A stretch of DNA of 64,000 nucleotides, from contig OX326958.1 of the NCBI GenBank assembly GCA_946800325.1, forward strand, positions 59,885,793 to 59,949,792. The letters are read 5' to 3'. The DNA is from Luzula sylvatica. Lineage: Eukaryota; Streptophyta; Magnoliopsida; Poales; Juncaceae. Below the pieces are notes generated by a model. The model did no database searches. It was not told the DNA's origin and worked only from the letters and a program-made list of their open reading frames with translations. The first letter of the stretch is position 1. The number at the start of each line of letters is the position of its first letter. This document shows positions 25,801 to 36,487 of this stretch, in pieces. The position numbers and the translations under genes are program-made.

Positions 25801-28800
25801 ATTTCAGAAACACTAAGAAAGTTTGTTTTTCGATTCAAAACAAGATTTTAACGCTTTGAGGTGTTCAAATAACATGTTTTTAGATCATTTGTATCGTATC
25901 TTTTAGTTCATAACTTTTCACCAAATTTCAGAAACGCTAAGAAAGTTTGTTTTTCGATTCAAAACAAGATTTTAACGCTTTGAGGAGTTCAAATAACATG
26001 CTTTTAGATCAGGTGTATCGTATCTTTTAATACATAACTTTTTACCAAATTTCAGAAACACTAAGAAAGTTTGTTTTTCGATTCAAAACAAGATTTTAAC
26101 GCTTTGAGGTGTTCAAATAACATGTTTTTAGATCATTTGTATCGTATCTTTTAGTACAAAACTTTTCACCAAATTTCACAACCACTAAGAAATTTTGTTT
26201 TTCGATTCAAAACAAGATTTTAACGCTTTGAGGAGTTCAAATAACGTGTTTCTAGATCATTTGTATCGTATCTTTTACTACATAACGTTTCACCAAATTT
26301 CACAAACACTAAGAAAGTTTGTTTTTCGATTCAAAACATGATTTTAACGCTTTGAGGAGTTCAAATAACGTGTTTTTAGATCATTTGTATCGTATCTTTT
26401 ACTACATAACTTTTCACCAAATTTCACAAACACTAAGAGAGTTTGTTTTTCGATTCTAAACAATATTTTAACGCTTTGAGGTGTTCAAATAACATGTTTT
26501 TAGATGAGGTGTATCGTATCTTTTACTACATAACTTTTTACCAAATTTCAGAAACGCTAAGAAAGTTTGTTTTTCGATTCAAAACAAGATTTTAACGCTT
26601 TGAGGAGTTCAAATAACATGTTTTTAGATCATTTGTATCATATCTTTTACTACATAACTTTTCAGCAAATTTCACAAACACTAAGAAAGTTTGTTTTTCG
26701 ATTCAAAACAAGATTTTAACGCTTTGAGGAGTTCAAATAATGTGTTTTTAGATCATTTGTATCGTATCTTTTACTACAAAACTTTTCACCAAATTTCACA
26801 AACACTAAGAAAGCTTGTTTTTCGATTCAAAACAAGATTTTTACTCTTTGAGGAGTTCGAATAACGTGTTTTTAGATCACTTGTATCGTATCTTTTACTA
26901 CATAACTTTTCACCAAATTTCACAAACACTAAGAAAATTTGTTTTTCGATTTCAAAACAAGATTTTAACGCTTTGAGGAGTTCAAGTAACGTGTTTTTAG
27001 ATCATTTGTATTGTATCTTTTAGTACATAACTTTTCACCAAATTTTACAAACACTAAGAAAGTTTGTTTTTCGATTCAAAACAAGATTTTAAAGCATTGA
27101 GGTGTTCAAATAATATGTTTTTAGATCATTTGTATCATATCTTTTAGTACATAACTTTTCACCAAATTACACAAACACTAAGAAAGTTTGTTTTTCGATT
27201 CAAAACAAGATTTTAACGCTTTGAGGAGTTCAGATAACAAGTTTTTAGATCAGGTGTATCGTATCTTTTACTACATAACTTTTTACCAAATTTCAGAAAC
27301 GCTAAGAAAGTTTGTTTTTCGATTCAAAACAAGATTTTAACGCTTTGAGGAGTTCAAATAACATGTTTTTAGATCAGGTGTATCGTATCTTTTAATACAT
27401 AAGTTTTTACCAAATTTCAGAAACACTAAGAAAGTTTGTTTTTCGATTCAAAACAAGATTTTACCGCTTTGAGGTGTTCAAATAACATGTTTTTAGATCA
27501 TTTGTATCGTATCTTTTAGTACATAACTTTTCACCAAATTTCACAACCACTAAGAAATTTTGTTTTTCGATTCAAAACAAGATTTTAACGCTTTGAGGAG
27601 TTCAAATAACGTGTTTCTAGATCATTTGTATCGTATCTTTTACTACATAACGTTTCACCAAATTTCACAAACACTAAGAAAGTTTGTTTTTCGATTCAAA
27701 ACATGATTTTAACGCTTTGAGGAGTTCAAATAACGTGTTTTTAGATCATTTGTATCGTATCTTTTACTACATAACTTTTCACCAAATTTCACAAACACTA
27801 AGAGAGTTTGTTTTTCGATTCTAAACAATATTTTAACGCTTTGAGGTGTTCAAATAACATGTTTTTAGATGAGGTGTATCGTATCTTTTACTACATAACT
27901 TTTTACCAAATTTCAGAAACGCTAAGAAAGTTTGTTTTTCGATTCAAAACAAGATTTTAACGCTTTGAGGAGTTCAAATAACATGTTTTTAGATCATTTG
28001 TATCATATCTTTTACTACATAACTTTTCAGCAAATTTCACAAACACTAAGAAAGTTTGTTTTTCGATTCAAAACAAGATTTTAACGCTTTGAGGAGTTCA
28101 AATAATGTGTTTTTAGATCATTTGTATCGTATCTTTTACTACAAAACTTTTCACCAAATTTCACAAACACTAAGAAAGCTTGTTTTTCGATTCAAAACAA
28201 GATTTTTACTCTTTGAGGAGTTCGAATAACGTGTTTTTAGATCACTTGTATCGTATCTTTTACTACATAACTTTTCACCAAATTTTACAAACACTAAGAA
28301 AATTTGTTTTTCGATTTCAAAACAAGATTTTAACGCTTTGAGGAGTTCAAGTAACGTGTTTTTAGATCATTTGTATCGTATCTTTTAGTACATAACTTTT
28401 CACCAAATTACACAAACACTAAGAAAGTTTGTTTTTCGATTCAAAACAAGATTTTAACGCTTTGAGGAGTTCAGATAACAAGTTTTTAGATCAGGTGTAT
28501 CGTATCTTTTACTACATAACTTTTTACCAAATTTCAGAAACACTAAGAAAGTTTGTTTTTCGATTCAAAACAAGATTTTAACGCTTTGAGGTGTTCAAAT
28601 AACATGTTTTTAGATCATTTGTATCGTATCTTTTAGTTCATAACTTTTCACCAAATTTCAGAAACGCTAAGAAAGTTTGTTTTTCGATTCAAAACAAGAT
28701 TTTAACGCTTTGAGGAGTTCAAATAACATGCTTTTAGATCAGGTGTATCGTATCTTTTAATACATAACTTTTTACCAAATTTCAGAAACACTAAGAAAGT

Positions 28801-31026
28801 TTGTTTTTCGATTCAAAACAAGATTTTAACGCTTTGAGGTGTTCAAATAACATGTTTTTAGATCATTTGTATCGTATCTTTTAGTACAAAACTTTTCACC
28901 AAATTTCACAACCACTAAGAAATTTTGTTTTTCGATTCAAAACAAGATTTTAACGCTTTGAGGAGTTCAAATAACGTGTTTCTAGATCATTTGTATCGTA
29001 TCTTTTACTACATAACGTTTCACCAAATTTCACAAACACTAAGAAAGTTTGTTTTTCGATTCAAAACATGATTTTAACGCTTTGAGGAGTTCAAATAACG
29101 TGTTTTTAGATCATTTGTATCGTATCTTTTACTACATAACTTTTCACCAAATTTCACAAACACTAAGAGAGTTTGTTTTTCGATTCTAAACAATATTTTA
29201 ACGCTTTGAGGTGTTCAAATAACATGTTTTTAGATGAGGTGTATCGTATCTTTTACTACATAACTTTTTACCAAATTTCAGAAACGCTAAGAAAGTTTGT
29301 TTTTCGATTCAAAACAAGATTTTAACGCTTTGAGGAGTTCAAATAACATGTTTTTAGATCATTTGTATCATATCTTTTACTACATAACTTTTCAGCAAAT
29401 TTCACAAACACTAAGAAAGTTTGTTTTTCGATTCAAAACAAGATTTTAACGCTTTGAGGAGTTCAAATAATGTGTTTTTAGATCATTTGTATCGTATCTT
29501 TTACTACAAAACTTTTCACCAAATTTCACAAACACTAAGAAAGCTTGTTTTTCGATTCAAAACAAGATTTTTACTCTTTGAGGAGTTCGAATAACGTGTT
29601 TTTAGATCACTTGTATCGTATCTTTTACTACATAACTTTTCACCAAATTTCACAAACACTAAGAAAATTTGTTTTTCGATTTCAAAACAAGATTTTAACG
29701 CTTTGAGGAGTTCAAGTAACGTGTTTTTAGATCATTTGTATCGTATCTTTTAGTACATAACTTTTCACCAAATTTTACAAACACTAAGAAAGTTTGTTTT
29801 TCGATTCAAAACAAGATTTTAAAGCATTGAGGTGTTCAAATAATATGTTTTTAGATCATTTGTATCATATCTTTTAGTACATAACTTTTCACCAAATTAC
29901 ACAAACACTAAGAAAGTTTGTTTTTCGATTCAAAACAAGATTTTAACGCTTTGAGGAGTTCAGATAACAAGTTTTTAGATCAGGTGTATCGTATCTTTTA
30001 CTACATAACTTTTTACCAAATTTCAGAAACGCTAAGAAAGTTTGTTTTTCGATTCAAAACAAGATTTTAACGCTTTGAGGAGTTCAAATAACATGTTTTT
30101 AGATCAGGTGTATCGTATCTTTTAATACATAACTTTTTACCAAATTTCAGAAACACTAAGAAAGTTTGTTTTTCGATTCAAAACAAGATTTTACCGCTTT
30201 GAGGTGTTCAAATAACATGTTTTTAGATCATTTGTATCGTATCTTTTAGTACATAACTTTTCACCAAATTTCACAACCACTAAGAAATTTTGTTTTTCGA
30301 TTCAAAACAAGATTTTAACGCTTTGAGGAGTTCAAATAACGTGTTTCTAGATCATTTGTATCGTATCTTTTACTACATAACGTTTCACCAAATTTCACAA
30401 ACACTAAGAAAGTTTGTTTTTCGATTCAAAACATGATTTTAACGCTTTGAGGAGTTCAAATAACGTGTTTTTAGATCATTTGTATCGTATCTTTTACTAC
30501 ATAACTTTTCACCAAATTTCACAAACACTAAGAGAGTTTGTTTTTCGATTCTAAACAATATTTTAACGCTTTGAGGTGTTCAAATAACATGTTTTTAGAT
30601 GAGGTGTATCGTATCTTTTACTACATAACTTTTTACCAAATTTCAGAAACGCTAAGAAAGTTTGTTTTTCGATTCAAAACAAGATTTTAACGCTTTGAGG
30701 AGTTCAAATAACATGTTTTTAGATCATTTGTATCATATATTTTACTACATAACTTTTCAGCAAATTTCACAAACACTAAGAAAGTTTGTTTTTCGATTCA
30801 AAACAAGATTTTAACGCTTTGAGGAGTTCAAATAATGTGTTTTTAGATCATTTGTATCGTATCTTTTACTACAAAACTTTTCACCAAATTTCACAAACAC
30901 TAAGAAAGCTTGTTTTTCGATTCAAAACAAGATTTTTACTCTTTGAGGAGTTCGAATAACGTGTTTTTAGATCACTTGTATCGTATCTTTTACTACATAA
31001 CTTTTCACCAAATTTCACAAACACTA
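22837..31026 (+). repeat. Alternating 11-monomer HOR: six 1,365-bp units, A-B-A-B-A-B
   Basis: AGAGAG monomers at 22,341, 23,706, 25,071, 26,436, 27,801, 29,166 and 30,531 are exactly 1,365 bp apart (10 x 124 + 125). Units measured from each CGATTTC monomer begin at 22,837, 24,202, 25,567, 26,932, 28,297 and 29,662. Type A (1st, 3rd, 5th) has AACATGCTTTTAG at 23,267, 25,997 and 28,727 (spacing 2,730), plus TTAGTTCATAAC and TTAGTACAAAAC. Type B (2nd, 4th, 6th) has the AATATG monomer and TTTTACCGCTTTGAGGTG. The homogenised unit is therefore the 22-monomer AB dimer. One TCTAGA and one AAGCTT site occur per 11-mer. Confidence 0.92.
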
Positions 31027-31151
31027 AGAAAATTTGTTTTTCGATTTCAAAACAAGATTTTAACGCTTTGAGGAGTTCAAGTAACGTGTTTTTAGATCAT
31101 TTGTATCGTATCTTTTAGTACATAACTTTTCACCAAATTTTACAAACACTA
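31027..31151 (+). repeat. Terminal CGATTTC monomer of the 11-mer domain (125 bp)
   Basis: This AGAAAATTTG/CGATTTC/TTCAAGTAAC monomer would start a further 11-mer. The next monomer instead has GTGTTGAAATAACATG, not GTGTTCAAATAATATG. The array thus leaves the 11-mer HOR and enters sequence equivalent to 1,491 onward (offset 29,661). The monomers just before (30,655-31,026) are also equivalent to 994-1,366, so the exact exchange point cannot be placed more finely by eye. Confidence 0.75.
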
Positions 31152-32391
31152 AGAAAGTTTGTTTTTCGATTCAAAACAAGATTTTAAAGCATTGAGGTGT
31201 TGAAATAACATGTTTTTAGATCATTTGTATCGTATCTTTTAGTACATAACATTTCACCAAATTACACAAACACTAAGAAAGTTTGTTTTTCAATTGGAAA
31301 CAAGATTTTAACGCTTTGAGGAGTTCAGATAACAAGTTTTTAGATCAGGTGTATCGTATCTTTTACTACATAACATTTTACCAAATTTCAAAAATGCTAA
31401 GAAAGTTTGTTTTTCGATTCAAAACAAGATTTTAACGCTTTGAGGAGTTCAAATAACATGTTTTTAGATCAGGTGTATCGTATCTTTTACTACATAACTT
31501 TTTACCAAATTTCAGAAACACTAAGAAAGTTTGTTTTTCGATTCAAAACAAGATTTTAACGCTTTGAGGAGTTCAAATAACGTGTTTTTAGATCATTTGT
31601 ATCGTATCTTTTACTAAATAACTTTTCACAAAATTTCACAAACACTAAGAAAGTTTGTTTTTCGATTCAAAACAAGATTTTAACGCTTTGAGGTGTTCAA
31701 ATAACATGTTATTAGATCATTTGTATCGTATCTTTTAGTACATAACTTTTCACCAAATTTCACAACCACTAAGAAATTTTGTTTTTCGATTAAAAACAAG
31801 ATTTTAACGCTTTGAGGAGTTCAAATAACGTGTTTCTAGATCATTTGTATCGTATCTTTTACTACATAACGTTTCACCAAATTTCACAAACACTAAGAAA
31901 GTTTGTTTTTCGATTCAAAACATGATTTTAACGCTTTGAGGAGTTCAAATAACGTGTTTTTAGATCATTTGTATCGTATCTTTTACTACATAACTTTTCA
32001 CCAAATTTCACAAACACTAAGAGACTTTGTTTTTCGATTCAAAACAAGATTTTAACGCTTTGAGGTGTTCAAATAACATGTTTTTAGATGAGGTGTATCG
32101 TATCTTTTACTACATAACTTTTTACCAAATTTCAGAAACGGTAAGAAAGTTTGTTTTTCGATTCAAAACAAGATTTTAACGCTTTGAGGAGTTCAAATAA
32201 CATGTTTTTAGATCATTTGTATCATATCTTTTACTACATAACTTTTCAGCAAATTTCACAAACACTAAGAAAGTTTGTTTTTCGATTCAATACAAGATTT
32301 TAACGCTTTGAGGAGTTCAAATAATGTGTTTTTAAATCATTTGTATCGTATCTTTTACTACAAAACTTTTCACCAAATTTCACAAACACTA
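31152..32391 (+). repeat. Copy of the 1,491-3,226 region without the 496-bp duplication
   Basis: Ten monomers repeat the order found at 1,491-1,986 followed by 2,483-3,226. The offset is 29,661 before the missing block and 29,165 after it, a difference of 496, exactly the duplicated 4-mer. Shared rare variants include CAATTGGAAAC, TTCAAAAATGCT, ACTAAATAAC, ATGTTATTAG and GATTAAAAAC. A private change is CAGAAACGGTAAG near 32,133. This links the two sides of the 11-mer and 34-mer domains. Confidence 0.85.
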
Positions 32392-32515
32392 AGAAAGTTT
32401 GTTTTTCGATTCAATACAAGATTTTAACGCTTTGAGGAGTTCAAATAATGTGTTTTTAAATCATTTGTATCGTATCTTTTACTACATAACTTTTCACCAA
32501 ATTTCACAAACACTA
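32392..32515 (+). repeat. Monomer overwritten by its left neighbour (conversion tract)
   Basis: The counterpart at 3,227-3,350 has AAGCTT, TTTTTACTCTTTGAG and ATCACTTG. Here the front two thirds instead repeat the preceding monomer (32,268-32,391): GATTCAATACAAG, AATAATGTG and TTTTTAAATC. The tail keeps the expected CTACATAAC. Length and downstream register are unchanged, as expected for gene conversion and not for insertion or deletion. Confidence 0.75.
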
Positions 32516-34520
32516 AGAAAGTTTGTTTTTCGATTTCAAAACAAGATTTTAACGCTTTGAGGAGTTCAAATAACGTGTTTTTAGATCATGTGTATCGTAT
32601 CTTTTAGCACATAACTTTTCACCAAATATCACAAAAACTAAGAAAGTTTGTTTTTCGATTCAAAACAAGATTTTAAAGCTTTGAGGAGTTAAAATAACAT
32701 GTTTTTAGATCATTTGTATCGTATCTTTTAGTACATAACTTTTCACCAAATTTCACAAACACTAAGAAAGTGTGTTTTTCGATTCAAAACAAGATTTTAA
32801 CGCTTTGAGGAGTTCAAATAACGTGTTTCTAGATCATTTGTATCGTATCTTTTACTACATAACTTTTCACCAAATTTCACAAACACTAAGAAAGTTTTTT
32901 TTTCGATTCAAAACAAGATTTTGACGCTTTGACGAGTTCAAATAACGTGTTTTTAGATCATTTATATCGTATCTTTTACTACATAACTTTTCACCAAATT
33001 TCACAAACACCAAGAAAGTTTGTTTTTCGATTGAAAACAAGATTTTAACGCTTTGAGGTGTTCAAATAACGTGTTTTTAGATCATTTGTGTCGTATCTTT
33101 TAGTACATAACTTTTCACCAAATCTCCCAAACACTAATAAAGTTTGTTTTTCAATTCAAAACAAACATTTAACGCTTTGAGGAGTTCAAATAACGAGTTT
33201 TTAGATCATTTGTATCGTATCTTTTAGTACATAAGTTTTCACCAAATTTCACAAACACTAATAAAGTTTGTTTTTCGATTCAAAACAAGATTTTAAAGCA
33301 TTGAGGAGTTCAAATAACATGTTTTTAGATCAGGTGTATCGTATCCTTTACTACATAACTTTTCACCAAATTTCACAAACACTAAGAAAGTTTGTTTTTC
33401 GATTCAAAACAAGATTTTAACGCTTTGAGGAGTTCAAATAACGTGTTTTTAGATCATTTGTATCGTATCTTTTACTACAAAACTTTTCACCAAATTTCAC
33501 AAACACTAAGAAAGCTTGTTTTTCGATTCAAAACAAGATTTTAACGCTTTGAGGAGTTCAAATAACGTTTTTTTAGATCATTTGTATCGTATCTTTTACT
33601 ACATAACTTTTCACCAAATTTCACAAACACTAAGAAAGTTTGTTTTTCGATTTCAAAACAAGATTTTAACGCTTTGAGGAGTTCAAATAACGTGTTTTTA
33701 GATCATTTGTATCGTATCTTTTAGTACATAACTTTTCACCAAATTTTACAAACACAAAGAAAGTTTGTTTTTCGATTCAAAACAAGATTTTAAAGCATTG
33801 AGGTGTTCAAATAACATGTTTTTAGATCATTTGTATCTTATCTTTTAGTACATAACTTTTCACCAAATTACACAAACACTAAGAAAGTTTGTTTTTCGAT
33901 TCAAAACAAGATTTTAACGCTTCGAGGAGTTCAGATAACAAGTTTTTAGATCAGGTGTATCGTATCTTTTACTACATAACTTTTTACCAAATTTCAGAAA
34001 CGCTAAGAAAGTTTGTTTTTCGATTCAAAACAAGATTTTAACGCTTTGAGGAGTTCAAATAACATGTTTTTAGATCAGGTGTATCGTATCTTTTAATACA
34101 TAACTTTTTACCAAATTTCAGAAACATTAAGAAAGTTTGTTTTTCGATTCAAAACAAGATTTTAACGCTTTGAGGTGTTCAAATAACATGTTTTTAGATC
34201 ATTTGTATCGTATCTTTTAGTACATAACTTTTCACCAAATTTCACAACCACTAAGAAATTTTGTTTTTCGATTCAAAACAAGATTTTACCGCTTTGAGGA
34301 GTTCAAATAATGTGTTTCTAGATCATTTGTATCGTATCTTTTACTACATAACGTTTCACCAAATTTCACAAACACTAAGAAATTTTGTTTTTCGATTCAA
34401 AACAAGATTTTACCGCTTTGAGGAGTTCAAATAACGTGTTTCTAGATCATTTGTATCATATCTTTTACTACAAAACTTTTCACCAAATTTCACAAACACT
34501 AAGAAAGCTTGTTTTTCGAT
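32516..34520 (+). repeat. Copy of the 4,840-6,840 region (offset 27,676)
   Basis: About 16 monomers match 4,840 to about 6,840 at a constant offset of 27,676 bp. They include the rare TTTTGACGCTTTGACGAG (near 32,920), GATTGAAAAC (near 33,030), TTGTGTCG (33,086), ATAAAG with CAAACATTTAACG, AACGTTTTTTTAG and TATCTTATC variants. It therefore spans the equivalent of the junction at 5,495. A private change is GCTTCGAGGAG near 33,920. Like units 2-4 of the 34-mer it reads TATCGTATCC near 33,347, not TATCGTATCG as at 5,665. Confidence 0.82.
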
Positions 34521-34645
34521 TCAAAACAAGATTTTAAAGCTTTGAGGAGTTAAAATAACATGTTTTTAGATCATTTGTATCGTATCTTTTAGTACATAAC
34601 TTTTCACCAAATTTCACAAACACTAAGAAAGTGTGTTTTTCGATT
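34521..34645 (+). repeat. Extra monomer inserted relative to related copies
   Basis: After an AAGCTT head, the body here is AAAGCTTTGAGGAG with GTTAAAATAACATG, followed by the AGTGTG head of the next monomer and then ACCGCTTTG with AACTTG. Related copies (11,050, 19,490, 44,050) go directly from the AAGCTT head to AACGCTTTGAGG and AACTTG. Exactly one monomer length is added: the offset to the first domain changes from 27,676 to 27,800, and to the 44-kb copy from 9,553 to 9,429. The inserted type normally lies elsewhere in the HOR (for example 32,640-32,770), so this is an out-of-phase recombination product. Edges are approximate. Confidence 0.75.
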
Positions 34646-36487
34646 CAAAACAAGATTTTACCGCTTTGAGGAGTTCAAATAACTTGTTTCTAGATCATTT
34701 GTATCGTATCTTTTACTACATAACGTTTCACCAAATTTCACAAACACTAAGAAAGTTTGTTTTTCGATTCAAAACATGATTTTAACGCTTTGAGGAGTTC
34801 TAATAACGTGTGTTTAGATCATTTGTATCGTATCTTTTACTACATAACTTTTCACCAAATTTCACAAACACTAAGAGACTTTGTTTTTCGATTCAAAACA
34901 AGATTTTAACGCTTTGAGGTGTTCAAATAACATGTTTTTAGATGAGGTGTATCGTATGTTTTACTACATAACTTTTTACCAAATTTCAGAAACGCTAAGT
35001 AAGTTTGTTTTTCGATTCAAAACAAGATTTTAACGCTTTGAGGAGTTCAAATAACATGTTTTTAGATCATTTGTATCATATCTTTTACTACATAACTTTT
35101 CAGCAAATTTCACAAACACAAAGAAAGTTTGTTTTTCGATTCAAAACAAGATTTTAACGCTTTGAGGAGTTCAAATAATGTGGTTTTAGATCATTTGTAT
35201 CGTATCTTTTACTACAAAACTTTTCACCAAATTTCACAAACACTAAGAAAGCTTGTTTTTCGATTCAAAACAAGATTTTTACTCTTAGAGGAGTTCAAAT
35301 ACCGTGTTTTTAGATCACTTGTATCGTATCTTTTACTACATAACTTTTCACCAAATTTCACAAACACTAAGAAAGTTTGTTTTTCGATTTCAAAACAAGA
35401 TTTTAACGCTTTGAGGAGTTCAAATAACGTGTTTTTAGATCATGTGTATCGTATCTTTTAGCACATAACTTTTCACCAAATATCACAAAAACTAAGAAAG
35501 TTTGTTTTTCGATTCAAAACAAGATTTTAAAGCTTTGAGGAGTTAAAATAACATGTTTTTAGATCATTTGTATCGTATCTTTTAGTACATAACTTTTCAC
35601 CAAATTTCACAAACACTAAGAAAGTGTGTTTTTCGATTCAAAACAAGATTTTAACGCTTTGAGGAGTTCAAATAACGTGTTTCTAGATCATTTGTATCGT
35701 ATCTTTTACTACATAACTTTTCACCAAATTTCACAAACACTAAGAAAGTTTTTTTTTTCGATTCAAAACAAGATTTTAACGCTTTGACGAGTTCAAATAA
35801 CGTGTTTTTAGATCATTTATATCGTATCTTTTACTACATAACTTTTCACCAAATTTCACAAACACCAAGAAAGTTTGTTTTTCGATTCAAAACAAGATTT
35901 TAACGCTTTGAGGTGTTCAAATAACGTGTTTTTAGATCATTTGTGTCGTATCTTTTAGTACATAAGTTTTCACCAAATCTCCCAAACACTCATAAAGTTT
36001 GTTTTTCAATTCAAAACAAACATTTAACGCTTTGAGGAGTTCAAATAACGAGTTTTTAGATCATTTGTATCGTATCTTTTAGTACATAAGTTTTCACCAA
36101 ATTTCACAAACACTAAGAAAGTTTGTTTTTCGATTCAAAACAAGATTTTAAAGCATTGAGGAGTTCAAATAACATGTTTTTAGATCAGGTGTATCGTATC
36201 TTTTACTACATAACTTTTCACCAAATTTCACAAACACTAAGAAACTTTGTTTTTCGATTCAAAACAAGATTTTAACGCTTTGAGGAGTTCAAATAACGTG
36301 TTTTTAGATCATTTGTTTCGTATCTTTTACTACAAAACTTTTCACCAAATTTCACAAACACTAAGAAAGCTTGTTTTTCGATTCAAAACAAGATTTTAAC
36401 GCTTTGAGGAGTTCAAATAACGTGTTTTTAGATCATTTGTATCGTATCTTTTACTACATAACTTTTCACCAAATTTCACAAACACTA
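34646..36487 (+). repeat. Copy of the end of the 34-mer domain (offset 15,140)
   Basis: Matches 19,506-21,347 at exactly 15,140 bp and includes the ATACCG monomer (35,299), the T10 run (35,749-35,758) and TTGTGTCG (35,941). It carries the AGAAAGTTTG form of the CGATTTC monomer, as in units 3 and 4 of the 34-mer. Private changes shared with 44,070-45,916 include GTTCTAATAACG, TATGTTTTACTAC, CTAAGTAAG, AAGAAACTTTG and TTGTTTCGTATC. These show that the 44-kb block is a direct relative of this one. Confidence 0.85.
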
